A stretch of 64,000 nt of DNA from Stenotrophomonas sp. UBA7346 (lineage in GTDB: Bacteria > Pseudomonadota > Gammaproteobacteria > Xanthomonadales > Xanthomonadaceae), in contig DKPB01000034.1 of NCBI GenBank assembly GCA_002471015.1, forward strand, positions 1-64,000. The letters run 5' to 3'. Below the pieces are notes generated by a model. The model was not told where the DNA came from and ran no database searches. It saw only the letters and a list, made by a program, of their open reading frames with translations. The position numbers were made by a program, and so were the translations under genes. Shown here one piece after another: positions 27,124 to 35,535 of this stretch (positions are counted from its first letter, which is position 1; every line of letters starts with the position of its first letter).

Positions 27124-27183
27124 GGCTTTGGCTTTGGCTTTGGCTTTGGCTTGGGCTTGGGCTTGGGCTTGGGCTTGGGCTTG
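27124..27183. repeat. Hexanucleotide microsatellite (GGCTTT/GGCTTG)
   Basis: Four GGCTTT units are followed by six GGCTTG units, all in phase, then degenerate copies to about 27206. On the other strand the units read AAAGCC/CAAGCC, the same motif as the tract at 15763-15854. It lies 24 bp after the KgtP-like stop. Confidence 0.9.
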
Positions 27184-27203
27184 GTTTGACTTTGGTTTTG
27201 GCC

Positions 27204-27255
27204 TTGCTTTTGTGCCGTCATTCCCGCGCAGGCGGGAATGACGGCACAAAAGCAA
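27204..27255. repeat. Large perfect palindrome of the ATTCCC-N8-GGGAAT type
   Basis: Two 24-bp arms flank a 4-nt loop at 27228-27231, and the central part reads GTCATTCCCGC / GCGGGAATGAC. The core resembles the dRS3-type repeats of Neisseria and related REP palindromes in other Proteobacteria. No target duplication or transposase is visible. Only one copy occurs in the window. Confidence 0.85.
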
Positions 27256-27283
27256 AGTGCGAAGAGCAAAACGAACAGCAGAA

Positions 27284-27314
27284 GAAAACCGGCGGACTCA
27301 GTCCACCGGTTTTC
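27284..27314. terminator. Bidirectional terminator between convergent genes
   Basis: Outer stem GAAAACCGG / CCGGTTTTC with inner GGACT / AGTCC around a single-base loop. The A/T tracts on both sides suit termination of the KgtP-like gene (+) and the M28 peptidase gene (-). Confidence 0.75.
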
Positions 27315-27361
27315 TCATGACTCAGCGCCAAACAACATCACTCAGCACAGCCACACATCAC

Positions 27362-29014
27362 TCAGCGCCGAGCGGCATCACTCGCTTCACGCGCGGCCTC
27401 GAACTCCGCGCCCTTCTGCCACTGCGGCCACCGCCGGCTATTGGCCAGCTCCAGCCCCAGGTCATAAACCAGCAAGGTATCGGCGGCCAGGCCTCGCGCA
27501 TCCCACTGCGGGCTCCACGCATCGCAGGCCTGGTGGTAGCACTTGGCGAAATAGGCATCACGCAGCGCGCGGCCGGCGGCAACGCCGCCGTCCAGCTTAT
27601 CCAGGCCGGCGCCCACGGTGATCGCCGGCACGCCCTTGCGGGCAAAGGCGAAATGGTCGGCGCGGTAGAAGAAGCCCGCTTCCAGATTCGGGTCCGGCGA
27701 CCAGCGGCGGCCACGCGCCTGCGCCACCCGCTGCACATCGTCTTCCAGCGACACGCGGCCATTACCCCAGGTGGCGATATCGGCGGTTTCGCCGTCCGGG
27801 CTGAACATCTCGATGTTCAGCACCGCTGCGGTGGTTTCCAGCGGTGCCAGCGGATGCGCAGCGTAGTAGCTGGCGCCGAGCAGGCCCTTCTCTTCGGCGG
27901 TCAGCGCGATGAAGTACAACGAGCGCTGTGGCCGCGGCCCGGCCGCGAACACCCGGCCCAGTTCCAGCACCGAGGCCACGCCGGTGGCGTTATCGATGGC
28001 GCCGTGGCGCACGGTCTGGCCGCTGGCGTCCGCCTGGCCGATGCCGAAGGCATCCCAGTGCGCGGAGAAGATCACCGACTCCTGCGGGTGGCTGCTGCCT
28101 TCCAGCTTGGCCACCACGTTGCGGGTGACCACCTGCTCGCGCTTGAGCTTGAAGCTGGCCGACAGGCGCGCATCACCCAGCGTAAACGGCTTGAAATCAG
28201 CCTGCATGGCCTTGCGCTTCTCGGCATCGAAGTCCAGCCCGGCCGCTGCGAACAGCTGCTCGGCCAGGCTGCGCTGCATCCAGCCGCGCAGTGGCGTGTG
28301 TGCGGCCAGCGCATCTTCCGGGCTGCGCTCGATATCGAACAGCGGCGAGGTTCCGGAGGCCTTCACCGTTGCCCAGGGATAGGCCGCCGGTGCGGTTTCA
28401 TGCACGATCAGCACGCCTTCGGCACCGCGCCGCGCGGCTTCCTCGAACTTGTAGGTCCAGCGGCCGTAGTAGGTGACTGCCTTGCCGTCGAATGCGCCGG
28501 CGCTGTCGGCCTCGAAGTCGGCATCGTTGATCAGCACCACGGCGATCTTGCCGTGCAGGTCCACGCCTTTGTAATCGTCCCACTGGCGCTCGGGTGCGGT
28601 GATGCCGTAGCCGATGAACACCAGCGGTGCATCCTTCACCGCCACCGCGGCCTGCGGGCGCAGGCTCTGCAGGGTGACATCCTCGCCGTTGACCAGGGTC
28701 CGGGTCTTGCCGCCCTGACTGAGGCTGGCCGTGGCCTCGCCGTCCAGCTGCGCGCGGACCAGCGGCACCTCCTGCACCCAGCTGCCATCGTTACCGCCGG
28801 GCTGCAGGCCGGCCTTGCGGAACTCATCGACCAGATAGTCCACGGTGCGCTGCTCACCGGTCGATGCCGGTGCACGGCCTTCGAACTCGTCCGAGGCCAG
28901 GATGCGGACATGCCGCGACAGCGCTTCCGGATCGATGCCGCCGCCGGGCAGGTCATTGGCCGCCGAGGCGATGCCGCCCACGAACAGGCAGGAAGACAGC
29001 AGCAGGATGCGCAT
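27362..29014 (-). CDS. M28 family zinc metallopeptidase, exported
   Basis: 550 residues from ATG 29014; upstream in-frame codons lack support. The signal peptide (1 to about 18) ends ASAAND. A PA-domain-like insert lies at about 130-250. The co-catalytic zinc site is visible: IFSAHWDAFGIG (His/Asp), GAIDNATGVASVLE (Asp), LTAEEKGLLGA (Glu), NIEMFSPDGE (Asp/Glu region) and a final YRADHFAFA (His). M28 members of this length are aminopeptidases or related periplasmic enzymes of xanthomonads. Monocistronic. Confidence 0.9.
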   Translation of the reverse strand: MRILLLSSCLFVGGIASAANDLPGGGIDPEALSRHVRILASDEFEGRAPASTGEQRTVDYLVDEFRKAGLQPGGNDGSWVQEVPLVRAQLDGEATASLSQGGKTRTLVNGEDVTLQSLRPQAAVAVKDAPLVFIGYGITAPERQWDDYKGVDLHGKIAVVLINDADFEADSAGAFDGKAVTYYGRWTYKFEEAARRGAEGVLIVHETAPAAYPWATVKASGTSPLFDIERSPEDALAAHTPLRGWMQRSLAEQLFAAAGLDFDAEKRKAMQADFKPFTLGDARLSASFKLKREQVVTRNVVAKLEGSSHPQESVIFSAHWDAFGIGQADASGQTVRHGAIDNATGVASVLELGRVFAAGPRPQRSLYFIALTAEEKGLLGASYYAAHPLAPLETTAAVLNIEMFSPDGETADIATWGNGRVSLEDDVQRVAQARGRRWSPDPNLEAGFFYRADHFAFARKGVPAITVGAGLDKLDGGVAAGRALRDAYFAKCYHQACDAWSPQWDARGLAADTLLVYDLGLELANSRRWPQWQKGAEFEAAREASDAARR

Positions 29015-29076
29015 CGGGTTCAAGGCAACTACCAACGAGACAGAATGAATCTCAGATTCTAACCGGCCTTGCCCAT

Positions 29077-29585
29077 GTAGTGCCGAGCCATGCTCGGCAA
29101 TGGGCATTACCGGGAAAGCCTCTGCCGAGCATGGCTCGGCACTACATTGACGCCCTTTGCCGAGCGTGGCTCGGCGCTACATGAGCCCCTTTGCCGAGCT
29201 TCGCTCGGCACTACCGCCCCCTCCCTTTCGCGTAGCGAAGGGGAGGGTTGGGGAGGGGTGAGCTTCACCGCTTCTGTTCTGAGCCAGGCTTCGCGGTTTA
29301 CACCGCTCCCGCAGCGAGCGGATGCATCGCGTGGAAAGCCTCTGCCGAGCATGGCTCGGCACTACATTGACGCCCTTTGCCGAGCGTGGCTCGGCGCTAC
29401 ATGAGCCCCTTTGCCGAGCCTCGCTCGGCACTACCGCCCCCTCCCTTTCGCGCAGCGAAGGGGAGGGTTGGGGAGGGGTGAGCTTCACCGCTTCTGTTAT
29501 GAGCTTGGCTTCGATGTTTACACCGCTCCCGCAGCGAGCGGATGCATCGCCGGGAAAGCCCCTGCCGAGCATGGCTCGGCACTAG
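29077..29585. repeat. GTAG REP cluster with a 220-bp tandem duplication
   Basis: An outer GTAG hairpin starts at 29077. Positions 29121-29340 and 29341-29560 are near-identical direct copies of exactly 220 bp, and a third begins at 29561. Each copy carries hairpins of the TGCCGAGCATGGCTCGGCA type, a C-rich hairpin also found at 9958-10514, and a stretch around CCGCTCCCGCAGCGAG. Differences between copies are scattered point changes. The 588-bp gap between the M28 and MBL-fold genes holds no gene. Confidence 0.9.
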
Positions 29586-29602
29586 AGGGAGCCTGTTGGC
29601 TC

Positions 29603-30535
29603 TCAGCGCTTGTCGCGGTCCAGCCAGCAGGCCAGACCCTGGGCGTTGAGCTCGATGTCCATCGCCAGCACCCGCAACACTTCGGAGGCGTCCAGCGGGC
29701 TGCCCTGCAATCTCAATCGCGCTACATACAGCGCGCCCAAGGCATCCACCAACAGGGGGTGGCGCTGCGGCTCGCCGTTGCAGCGCTGTGCGATCGCCAC
29801 CATCGCGTCGATCTGCGCGTGCAGTTCCTGCGCCAATCGCGCCGTGCCTTCCACCCGGCCGTAATGGGTCAGGTACATGCCCTCCGGTGACTCCTGCATC
29901 AGCCGACGGATCGAGGCATGCATCGCCTCCGGCTCGAACTGCACCGGCGAGGAAGTAGGAATGATGAAGGCACCACCGGCATGATCCAGCTCTCGATAGG
30001 AAAGGCCAAACGTGTCGCCGGTGAACCAGCTGCGGCTGACGGCATCCCACACGCAGAAGTGATGCCGCGCATGTCCCGGCGTATCCACGCAGACCAGCTC
30101 GCGACCCGCCAACAAAACCCGATGCCCATCCTCGGCAACCACCACGCGCTCGGCCGGCACCGGCACGATCTGGCCGTAGCTGCGCGCAATCTCGGCTTCG
30201 CCATACACCGCCGTTGCGCCAGCGATCAGCCGGGTCGGGTCAATCATGTGCTGGGCGCCACGCGGGTGCACGACCAACCGTGCATTGGGCAGCTGCTGCA
30301 TCAGCGCACCGGCGCCGCCGGCATGATCCAGGTGCACATGGGTGACGATCAGCCAATCGATATCCGTAGGCGTCAGCCCAGCCTGGGCAACACAGGCCAG
30401 CAGATTGGGCAGCGAGTGGGTGGTGCCGCAATCGACAAACGCACCGCGTCCATCCTGCACGATCAGGTAGGCCGCATCGAAGTGATCGCGCTGGAACGCG
30501 GTATCGATGGTGTGGATGCCATGGGCAAGAGACAT
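29603..30535 (-). CDS. MBL-fold metallo-hydrolase
   Basis: 310 residues from ATG 30535. The zinc motif is THVHLDHAGGAG (HxHxDH, about 72-83), with further ligands in DTPGHARHHFCVW and, later, THYGRVEGT. It resembles the glyoxalase II-like branch; the C-terminal 90 residues are helical and family-specific. The substrate is not evident. The next gene on the same strand is 85 bp upstream. Confidence 0.85.
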   Translation of the reverse strand: MSLAHGIHTIDTAFQRDHFDAAYLIVQDGRGAFVDCGTTHSLPNLLACVAQAGLTPTDIDWLIVTHVHLDHAGGAGALMQQLPNARLVVHPRGAQHMIDPTRLIAGATAVYGEAEIARSYGQIVPVPAERVVVAEDGHRVLLAGRELVCVDTPGHARHHFCVWDAVSRSWFTGDTFGLSYRELDHAGGAFIIPTSSPVQFEPEAMHASIRRLMQESPEGMYLTHYGRVEGTARLAQELHAQIDAMVAIAQRCNGEPQRHPLLVDALGALYVARLRLQGSPLDASEVLRVLAMDIELNAQGLACWLDRDKR

Positions 30536-30620
30536 GCGGGAACTCCGGCAGGAACTGGCTTCGATCCTGCCAGCCCCCCTGCCCGCGCTCAACCCGGACT
30601 TTTGTCGCAGCCGCGTCGGC

Positions 30621-30914
30621 TCAGTGCTGCAGTACGCGCGGGCGCAACAGCAAGGCCAGCACCATCACCGCCAGGAAGCCGCCGTAGGCATACAACACGG
30701 CGAGGATCTGCTTCCACAGGCCTTCGGCCACCTCGGTGGCGCCCACGTGGTAGCCCCACAACATGAAGCCGATGCTGGCCACCAGGGCCAGCACCAGCAT
30801 CGCTGCATCAAACAAGGTACGTGTGCGGTTGCGCGGCTGGCGCGGGAACCACCAGTACAACGCCCCCATCACGCAGAACCAGGGGAGAAACAACAACAAC
30901 GACAACCAGGCCAT
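30621..30914 (-). CDS. Small membrane protein downstream of trpS
   Basis: 97 residues with three membrane segments (about 3-22, 34-54 and 72-92). It begins 22 bp after the trpS stop, so the two are probably co-transcribed. No known motif; function unknown. Confidence 0.65.
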   Translation of the reverse strand: MAWLSLLLFLPWFCVMGALYWWFPRQPRNRTRTLFDAAMLVLALVASIGFMLWGYHVGATEVAEGLWKQILAVLYAYGGFLAVMVLALLLRPRVLQH

Positions 30915-30936
30915 CGGCGTGCTCCTCCGCAGGTGA

Positions 30937-32238
30937 TTACTCCTTCGCTGCCGCCTCGCGCAGTTCGCGCAACGCCGCCAGCACCGGCTCCACTTCCACT
31001 TCAACCTTGAACAATTCGCTCTGCAGCGCATCGCCCTGCTCGGCCTGCTTGAGCACGGCGATCAGCTGGCCGGCATCGCGCGGCGAATCAAAGCCCTCGC
31101 TCTGGATCAGCAGCGTGCCCTCGCCATCGAGCAGCTTGAAGTAGAAGCGGCCGTCCTTTTCGCGGTACTGCTTGAACAGCGGCAGCGCCGCCTTGGCGGC
31201 AACGGCAGCCTTGGGCTTGTCACCGGCTGCGGACAGGTCACGCAGGCCCACCGCATGGCGCAGCTCCTTCAGCAGCGGGATGGCGAACTGCTCGCGCAGC
31301 TGCTGGCCACGCTTGCGCAGGATGGCCTCGATCTTCTCGGGCTCGGCCATCAAGGCGTTGTAGCGCTCGCGCAGCGGCGACAGCTCGGCGTCGATGCGCT
31401 CGAACAGCTGCTGTTTGGCATCGCCCCAGCTGATGCCGTCGGCAAAGGCCTTGGCAAAGGCGGCGGTCTGCTCCGGGCTGGCGAAGGCCTGGTACATCTG
31501 GAACAGCGCCGAGCCCTCGGTGTCCTTGGGCTCGCCCGGCAGGCGCGAGTCGGTGAGGATGGAGAACACCAGCTTCTTCAGCTCCTCGCGCGGCACGAAC
31601 AGCGGAATGGTGTTGCTGTAGCTCTTGCTCATCTTGCGACCGTCCAGGCCGGCCAGGGTGGCCACCTGTTCGTCGATGATCACTTCCGGCAGGGCAAAGT
31701 ATTCCTTGCCGTAGACGTGGTTGAAGCGCTGGGCGAAATCGCGCGCCATCTCGATGTGCTGGATCTGGTCACGCCCCACCGGCACCTTGTTGGCGTTGAA
31801 AATCAGGATATCGGCGGCCATCAGCACCGGGTACATGAACAGGCCGGCGCTGACGCCTGCGTCGTCATCGAGCTGTTCTTCGCGATTCTTGTCCACCGCC
31901 GCCTTGTAGGCATGGGCGCGGTTGAGGATGCCCTTGCTGGCAACCACGGTGAGGAACCACATCAGCTCGGTGGTTTCCGGGATGTCGCTCTGCCGGTAGA
32001 ACCACACCTTGTCCGGGTCCAGGCCGCAGGCCAGCCAGCTGGCCGCGATCTCCAGGGTCGAACGCTGGGTGCGCTCGGGCTCCTGCGCCTTGATCAGGCT
32101 GTGCAGGTCGGCCAGGAAGAAGAAGCTCTCGATATCCGAGGCCTGGCTGGCGGCAATGGCCGGGCGGATCGCGCCGACGTAGTTGCCGAGATGGGGAGTG
32201 CCGGAGGGGGTGATGCCGGTGAGGACGCGGGTAGTCAT
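30937..32238 (-). CDS. trpS: Tryptophanyl-tRNA synthetase
   Basis: 433 residues from ATG 32238. The class I signature is PSGTPHLGNYVGAI (HIGH-like) and the KMSKS loop is GRKMSKSYSNTIPLF. It charges tRNA-Trp in the cytoplasm. The protein is about 100 residues longer than E. coli TrpS (334): after about 335 an extension with KAALPLFKQYREKDGRFYFK and a Val/Glu-rich end is added, a form known in xanthomonads and some other Proteobacteria. Start chosen because the family N-terminus MTTRVLTGI follows directly. Confidence 0.95.
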   Translation of the reverse strand: MTTRVLTGITPSGTPHLGNYVGAIRPAIAASQASDIESFFFLADLHSLIKAQEPERTQRSTLEIAASWLACGLDPDKVWFYRQSDIPETTELMWFLTVVASKGILNRAHAYKAAVDKNREEQLDDDAGVSAGLFMYPVLMAADILIFNANKVPVGRDQIQHIEMARDFAQRFNHVYGKEYFALPEVIIDEQVATLAGLDGRKMSKSYSNTIPLFVPREELKKLVFSILTDSRLPGEPKDTEGSALFQMYQAFASPEQTAAFAKAFADGISWGDAKQQLFERIDAELSPLRERYNALMAEPEKIEAILRKRGQQLREQFAIPLLKELRHAVGLRDLSAAGDKPKAAVAAKAALPLFKQYREKDGRFYFKLLDGEGTLLIQSEGFDSPRDAGQLIAVLKQAEQGDALQSELFKVEVEVEPVLAALRELREAAAKE

Positions 32239-32359
32239 GTAAACCAAGCTGACGAGCGGATGAACCGGGCCAGTGTAACCGCCCCAGCCTGTCCCCGCCC
32301 TCAACCCCATTGCCCGCGCCCGGCCGTTTCATGCCACGTACCCCGCCAAGGAGCCTGCC

Positions 32360-33184
32360 ATGTACCGTTTTCTAGCCAGTGTGTTGTCGGTTGTCGCGCT
32401 ATGCGGGTTCAGCCCGGTACGGCCGGCAGAGGAGGGCCCGGTGCTGCTGTCGGTGATCGACCGCGACGACGGGCAGGAGCTGGACCTGCACCCGCACCGG
32501 GGCCAGCAATGGGTCGCCGGCACCCCGGGCCACCGCTACAGCGTGCGCATGCAGAACCGCAGCGGCGAGCGCGTGCTGGTGGTGCTGTCGGTGGATGGCG
32601 TCAACGCCATCACCGGCCAGACCGCCTCGCCCAGCCAGTCCGGCTATGTGCTGGAGCCCTGGCAGAGCAGCGAGATCACCGGCTGGCGCAAATCCAACGC
32701 CGAGGTGGCGCAGTTCGTGTTCACCGCCTCCAGCGACAGCTATGCAAGCCGCACCGGCCGCCCGGCCAATGTCGGGGTGATCGGCATCGCCGTGTTCAAC
32801 GAGGCGCGCCGGCCGGTGTATGACGTGCGCCCACTGCCGGCGCCAAGGCCCATGCCGCGGCCGATGCCGCAGTACGAGGACCGTGCCGAGGCCAGTGCCA
32901 ATGCCCGCGCTGCCGAAGCGCCTGCCGCACCCAGCGCGATGGCCAGGAGTGAGTCGCGTCAGCGGCTGGGCACCGGCCATGGCGAGCGCGAATGGTCCAG
33001 TTCGTCGCTCACCAGCTTCGAGCGCGCCAGCCGCACCCCGGTGCAGGTCAGCGAGCTGCGTTACGACTCGCGCCAGCGGCTGGTGGCGATGGGCATCCTG
33101 CCGCGCGGTTACCGCCGCGTGGACAACACCCCGCAGGCCTTCCCGAGCGGCTTCGTACCGGACCCACCGGCGCGTGGGCACTGA
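32360..33184 (+). CDS. Conserved exported protein, unknown function
   Basis: 274 residues, AAGGAG before ATG 32360. A signal peptide occupies about 1-23. The N-terminal domain (25-150) is beta-rich with RYSVRMQNRSGERVLVVLSV and SGYVLEPWQSSEITGWRKS. A Pro/Arg linker (about 158-175, RPLPAPRPMPRPMP) and a polar C-terminus with REWSSSSLTSFERAS and RQRLVAMGILP follow. I have seen the type only as hypothetical proteins of xanthomonads; the fold suggests a periplasmic binding or adhesion role but nothing proves it. Divergent from trpS; a hairpin terminator follows. Confidence 0.75.
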   Translation: MYRFLASVLSVVALCGFSPVRPAEEGPVLLSVIDRDDGQELDLHPHRGQQWVAGTPGHRYSVRMQNRSGERVLVVLSVDGVNAITGQTASPSQSGYVLEPWQSSEITGWRKSNAEVAQFVFTASSDSYASRTGRPANVGVIGIAVFNEARRPVYDVRPLPAPRPMPRPMPQYEDRAEASANARAAEAPAAPSAMARSESRQRLGTGHGEREWSSSSLTSFERASRTPVQVSELRYDSRQRLVAMGILPRGYRRVDNTPQAFPSGFVPDPPARGH

Positions 33185-33211
33185 GTTCTGGTGACTGCAT
33201 CCGGATGCACA

Positions 33212-33240
33212 AAGGGCCGCTTTCAGCGGCCCTTCTTCCT
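33212..33240 (+). terminator. Probable terminator
   Basis: Stem AAGGGCCGC / GCGGCCCTT with a 5-nt loop, 28 bp after the stop of the exported protein gene, followed by a pyrimidine-rich tail. Confidence 0.6.
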
Positions 33241-33321
33241 TCTCCCCAAGCCCTCTCCCTCAACGGGAGAGGGGCTCGAGGCTGACTGCTGCCACAGGCA
33301 TGAACGACGCCTTGTAGACTT

Positions 33322-33420
33322 GTAGCCCGGGTAAGCGCGGCGCACCCGGCAAGCTCGACCTCGCGGGTCGTTCAAGACTTCTGCCAACAGCCCCGGGTTC
33401 GCTGTGCTTACCCGGGCTAC
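33322..33420. repeat. Paired inverted GTAG REP elements
   Basis: A left copy GTAGCCCGGGTAAGCGCGG at 33322-33350 faces an inverted copy ending TTACCCGGGCTAC at 33392-33420, with 41 bp between. Same family as at 4634 and 37373, slightly diverged (two point changes in the right arm). A separate small hairpin CCCTCTCCC / GGGAGAGGG lies at 33251-33272. Confidence 0.85.
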
Positions 33421-33472
33421 GCGGGGGAAGAGTCTCAAGCTGCCAGCAACCTGCTCGCTCAATCACCCTGCA

Positions 33473-33694
33473 TCAACGGTAGTCTGGATACTCATCGTGC
33501 AGGGACTTCTGGAAATCGCGCACCTCGGATTCAGCGCGATCCTTGGCCCAGCCATAACGTTCCTGCAAGCGCCCGGCCAAATACTCGGCATTGCCTTCGG
33601 CCACCTTCATGTCGTCATCGGTGATGTCGCCCCACTTGGCCTGCACCTTGCCCTTGAGCTGGGTCCACTTGCCGGAAATGATGTCTTTGTTCAT
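33473..33694 (-). CDS. CsbD family stress protein
   Basis: 73 residues with the family opening [20 protein letters not shown] and the later [15 protein letters not shown]. CsbD-like proteins are small, hydrophilic and accumulate under general stress; the molecular role is unknown. AGGAG lies just upstream of the start. A neighbouring pair of entericidin-like lipoproteins suggests a small stress locus. Confidence 0.9.
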   Translation of the reverse strand: MNKDIISGKWTQLKGKVQAKWGDITDDDMKVAEGNAEYLAGRLQERYGWAKDRAESEVRDFQKSLHDEYPDYR

Positions 33695-33831
33695 TACGCT
33701 TCTCCTTGGTGGGATACGCGGCTTGTTCGCGTGGGATCATCTTGGCCCTGACTGTGTTGGCAACGGGTACACGGTTCGTTGTGTGGTGCTGACCTCGATG
33801 AACACAGCTTCAGGCTTGCGCAGCGCACATG

Positions 33832-33858
33832 AAAAAGGCCGGCAAGGCCGGCCTTTTT
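33832..33858. terminator. Strong bidirectional terminator
   Basis: Perfect 12-bp stem AAAAAGGCCGGC / GCCGGCCTTTTT with an AAG loop, between the entericidin-like gene and the csbD-like gene, both on the minus strand. It can stop transcription either way. Confidence 0.85.
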
Positions 33859-33883
33859 CATTCAGCTGTGTGCGCTAGCCAGG

Positions 33884-34021
33884 TCAATGACCCTTGGCAG
33901 CGTCCTCCACCTTTTCGCCTGCCTTCTGCACGTCCTTGCCGGCACCGGCAACGGTGTTGCAGCCGGACAGCGCGGCAACCGAGAACAGCGACAGCAACAT
34001 CAGGGCAACCAAACGCTTCAT
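33884..34021 (-). CDS. Entericidin A/B-like lipoprotein (copy 1)
   Basis: 45 residues, shorter than most gene callers accept. MKRLVALMLLSLFSVAALSG is followed by the lipobox Cys (LSGC, Cys21), then NTVAGAGKDVQKAGEKVED and a short tail. This is the entericidin pattern: a tiny lipoprotein with an amphipathic helix, linked in E. coli to an antidote/toxin pair (EcnA/EcnB) and stationary-phase lysis. AGGAGA precedes the start. Shares the motif AGAGKD-QKAGEKVED with the next gene, so the two are tandem duplicates. Confidence 0.88.
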   Translation of the reverse strand: MKRLVALMLLSLFSVAALSGCNTVAGAGKDVQKAGEKVEDAAKGH

Positions 34022-34075
34022 GTCTTTCTCCTGTGGTGGGTTACATCAACACGGCCCAGCATGGGCCGCCGGGGT

Positions 34076-34228
34076 TCAGCACTTGCCGTCCTTACAGTCC
34101 TGGGCCTTGTCCTCGACCTTTTCACCGGCCTTCTGCATGTCCTTGCCAGCACCGGCCATGGTGTTGCAGCCACTGAGCATGCCTACCGAGAACGCGCCAA
34201 CCAGGGCCAACATCAGTACTCGCTTCAT
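34076..34228 (-). CDS. Entericidin A/B-like lipoprotein (copy 2)
   Basis: 50 residues from ATG 34228; an ATG at 34231 would add one Met. MKRVLMLALVGAFSVGMLSG precedes lipobox Cys (LSGC), then NTMAGAGKDMQKAGEKVEDK. Unlike copy 1 the tail ends CKDGKC, adding two Cys. Only 54 bp separate the two genes, so they probably share a transcript that ends at 33832-33858. Whether one acts as antidote to the other, as proposed for EcnA/EcnB, is not shown by sequence. Confidence 0.87.
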   Translation of the reverse strand: MKRVLMLALVGAFSVGMLSGCNTMAGAGKDMQKAGEKVEDKAQDCKDGKC

Positions 34229-34432
34229 CATCAGATCGTCTCCTTGCTCATAAGGCGGCGGCTTTGGCCGGGGACCGGCAACCAGCATTCCGCGTGTGAA
34301 GACGAATCTCGCCGCTTGGCTGTGTGCTACGCGTGAACATGCGCAGCACCGGTTCAGCGATGTCGGAGCGAGGTTAAGCAAGACAACGCAACAGACGGGC
34401 ACCCCACCGGCGCCCGCCCCAGTCAGGCGTCC

Positions 34433-35353
34433 TTAGTCACGCATCAGCGTGGATTTGCCAAACAGGCTCTCCACCAGGTCCACCGCCAGCTCGGCGGTGC
34501 GGTTCTGGTGATCCAGCAGCGGGTTCAGTTCGACGATATCCAGCGAGCCCATCAAGCCCGTATCGGCAATCATCTCCATCACCAGCTGCGCCTCGCGGTA
34601 ATTGACCCCGCCCGGCACCGTGGTGCCAACGCCCGGCGCGATGCTGGGGTCGAGGAAGTCCACATCGAAACTGACATGCAGGTGGGTATTGGCATCAATG
34701 CCATGCAGCGCGGCTTCCATCGTCCGCTTCATCCCTGCTTCGTCGATGTAGCGCATGTCATAGACATCCACGCGGTGCTGCTTGATCAGGCGCTTTTCTT
34801 CGGGGTCGACCGAACGGATGCCGATCTGGTGCACCTGCCACGGTGCAATCGCCGGGGCGCTGCCGCCCAGATGGGTCAGCCCTTCCGGGCCCAGGCCACA
34901 CAGGCAGGCCACCGGCATGCCATGGATGTTGCCGGACGGGGTGACATCGGAAGTGTTGAAGTCCGAATGGGCATCCAGCCACAGCACGCGCAGCTGCTTG
35001 CCCTGCTCACGGCACCAGCGCGCGACCGCGGTGATCGATCCCACGCCCAGGCAGTGGTCGCCGCCGAGCATGATCGGCATGCGGCCTTCCTTCAGCTCGG
35101 CGTAACTCGCCTCCATCAGCGCGTGGTTCCAAGCGACTACTTCGTCGAGGTGGCGGTAGCCCTGCACCGGGCCGGTCCATGGATTGCGCGGACCATCGAG
35201 GTTGCCGATGTCGCGCACGTCCACCCCGCGTTCGACCAGCGCCTCAGGCAAGCCGGCAATGCGCAGCGCCTCCGGCCCCAGCCGCGCACCACGCGCACCC
35301 GCACCCACATCGGTAGGCACGCCAATCAGCGACACCGGACGAAAACCAGCCAT
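34433..35353 (-). CDS. rocF: Arginase
   Basis: 306 residues, the usual arginase length. The binuclear manganese site is complete: GGDHCLGVGS, WLDAHSDFNT and VSFDVDFLDPS. The opening VSLIGVPTDVGAGARGARLGP is typical. It hydrolyses arginine to ornithine and urea. No arginine-transport or ornithine-aminotransferase gene is adjacent, so regulation and pathway context are not visible. Agmatinase is less likely given the N-terminal motif and the NTSDVTPSGNIHGMP substrate loop. Confidence 0.93.
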   Translation of the reverse strand: MAGFRPVSLIGVPTDVGAGARGARLGPEALRIAGLPEALVERGVDVRDIGNLDGPRNPWTGPVQGYRHLDEVVAWNHALMEASYAELKEGRMPIMLGGDHCLGVGSITAVARWCREQGKQLRVLWLDAHSDFNTSDVTPSGNIHGMPVACLCGLGPEGLTHLGGSAPAIAPWQVHQIGIRSVDPEEKRLIKQHRVDVYDMRYIDEAGMKRTMEAALHGIDANTHLHVSFDVDFLDPSIAPGVGTTVPGGVNYREAQLVMEMIADTGLMGSLDIVELNPLLDHQNRTAELAVDLVESLFGKSTLMRD

Positions 35354-35535
35354 ACCACCTCCGTTGCAAATGAAAACAGTTTAGCGAGCGCCACCTGAAA
35401 GACCTTGCGGCAGCGCGGCAAACCCTTGTGCTGCCTGCGTTCCGGCCCTTTCCCGCGGATCACGGCCAGCGTAGCCGGGCGACATTGCAGCCGTGCACGC
35501 GGCCGCGTTCAGTGCCTGCGGACCCCGCACGCAGC

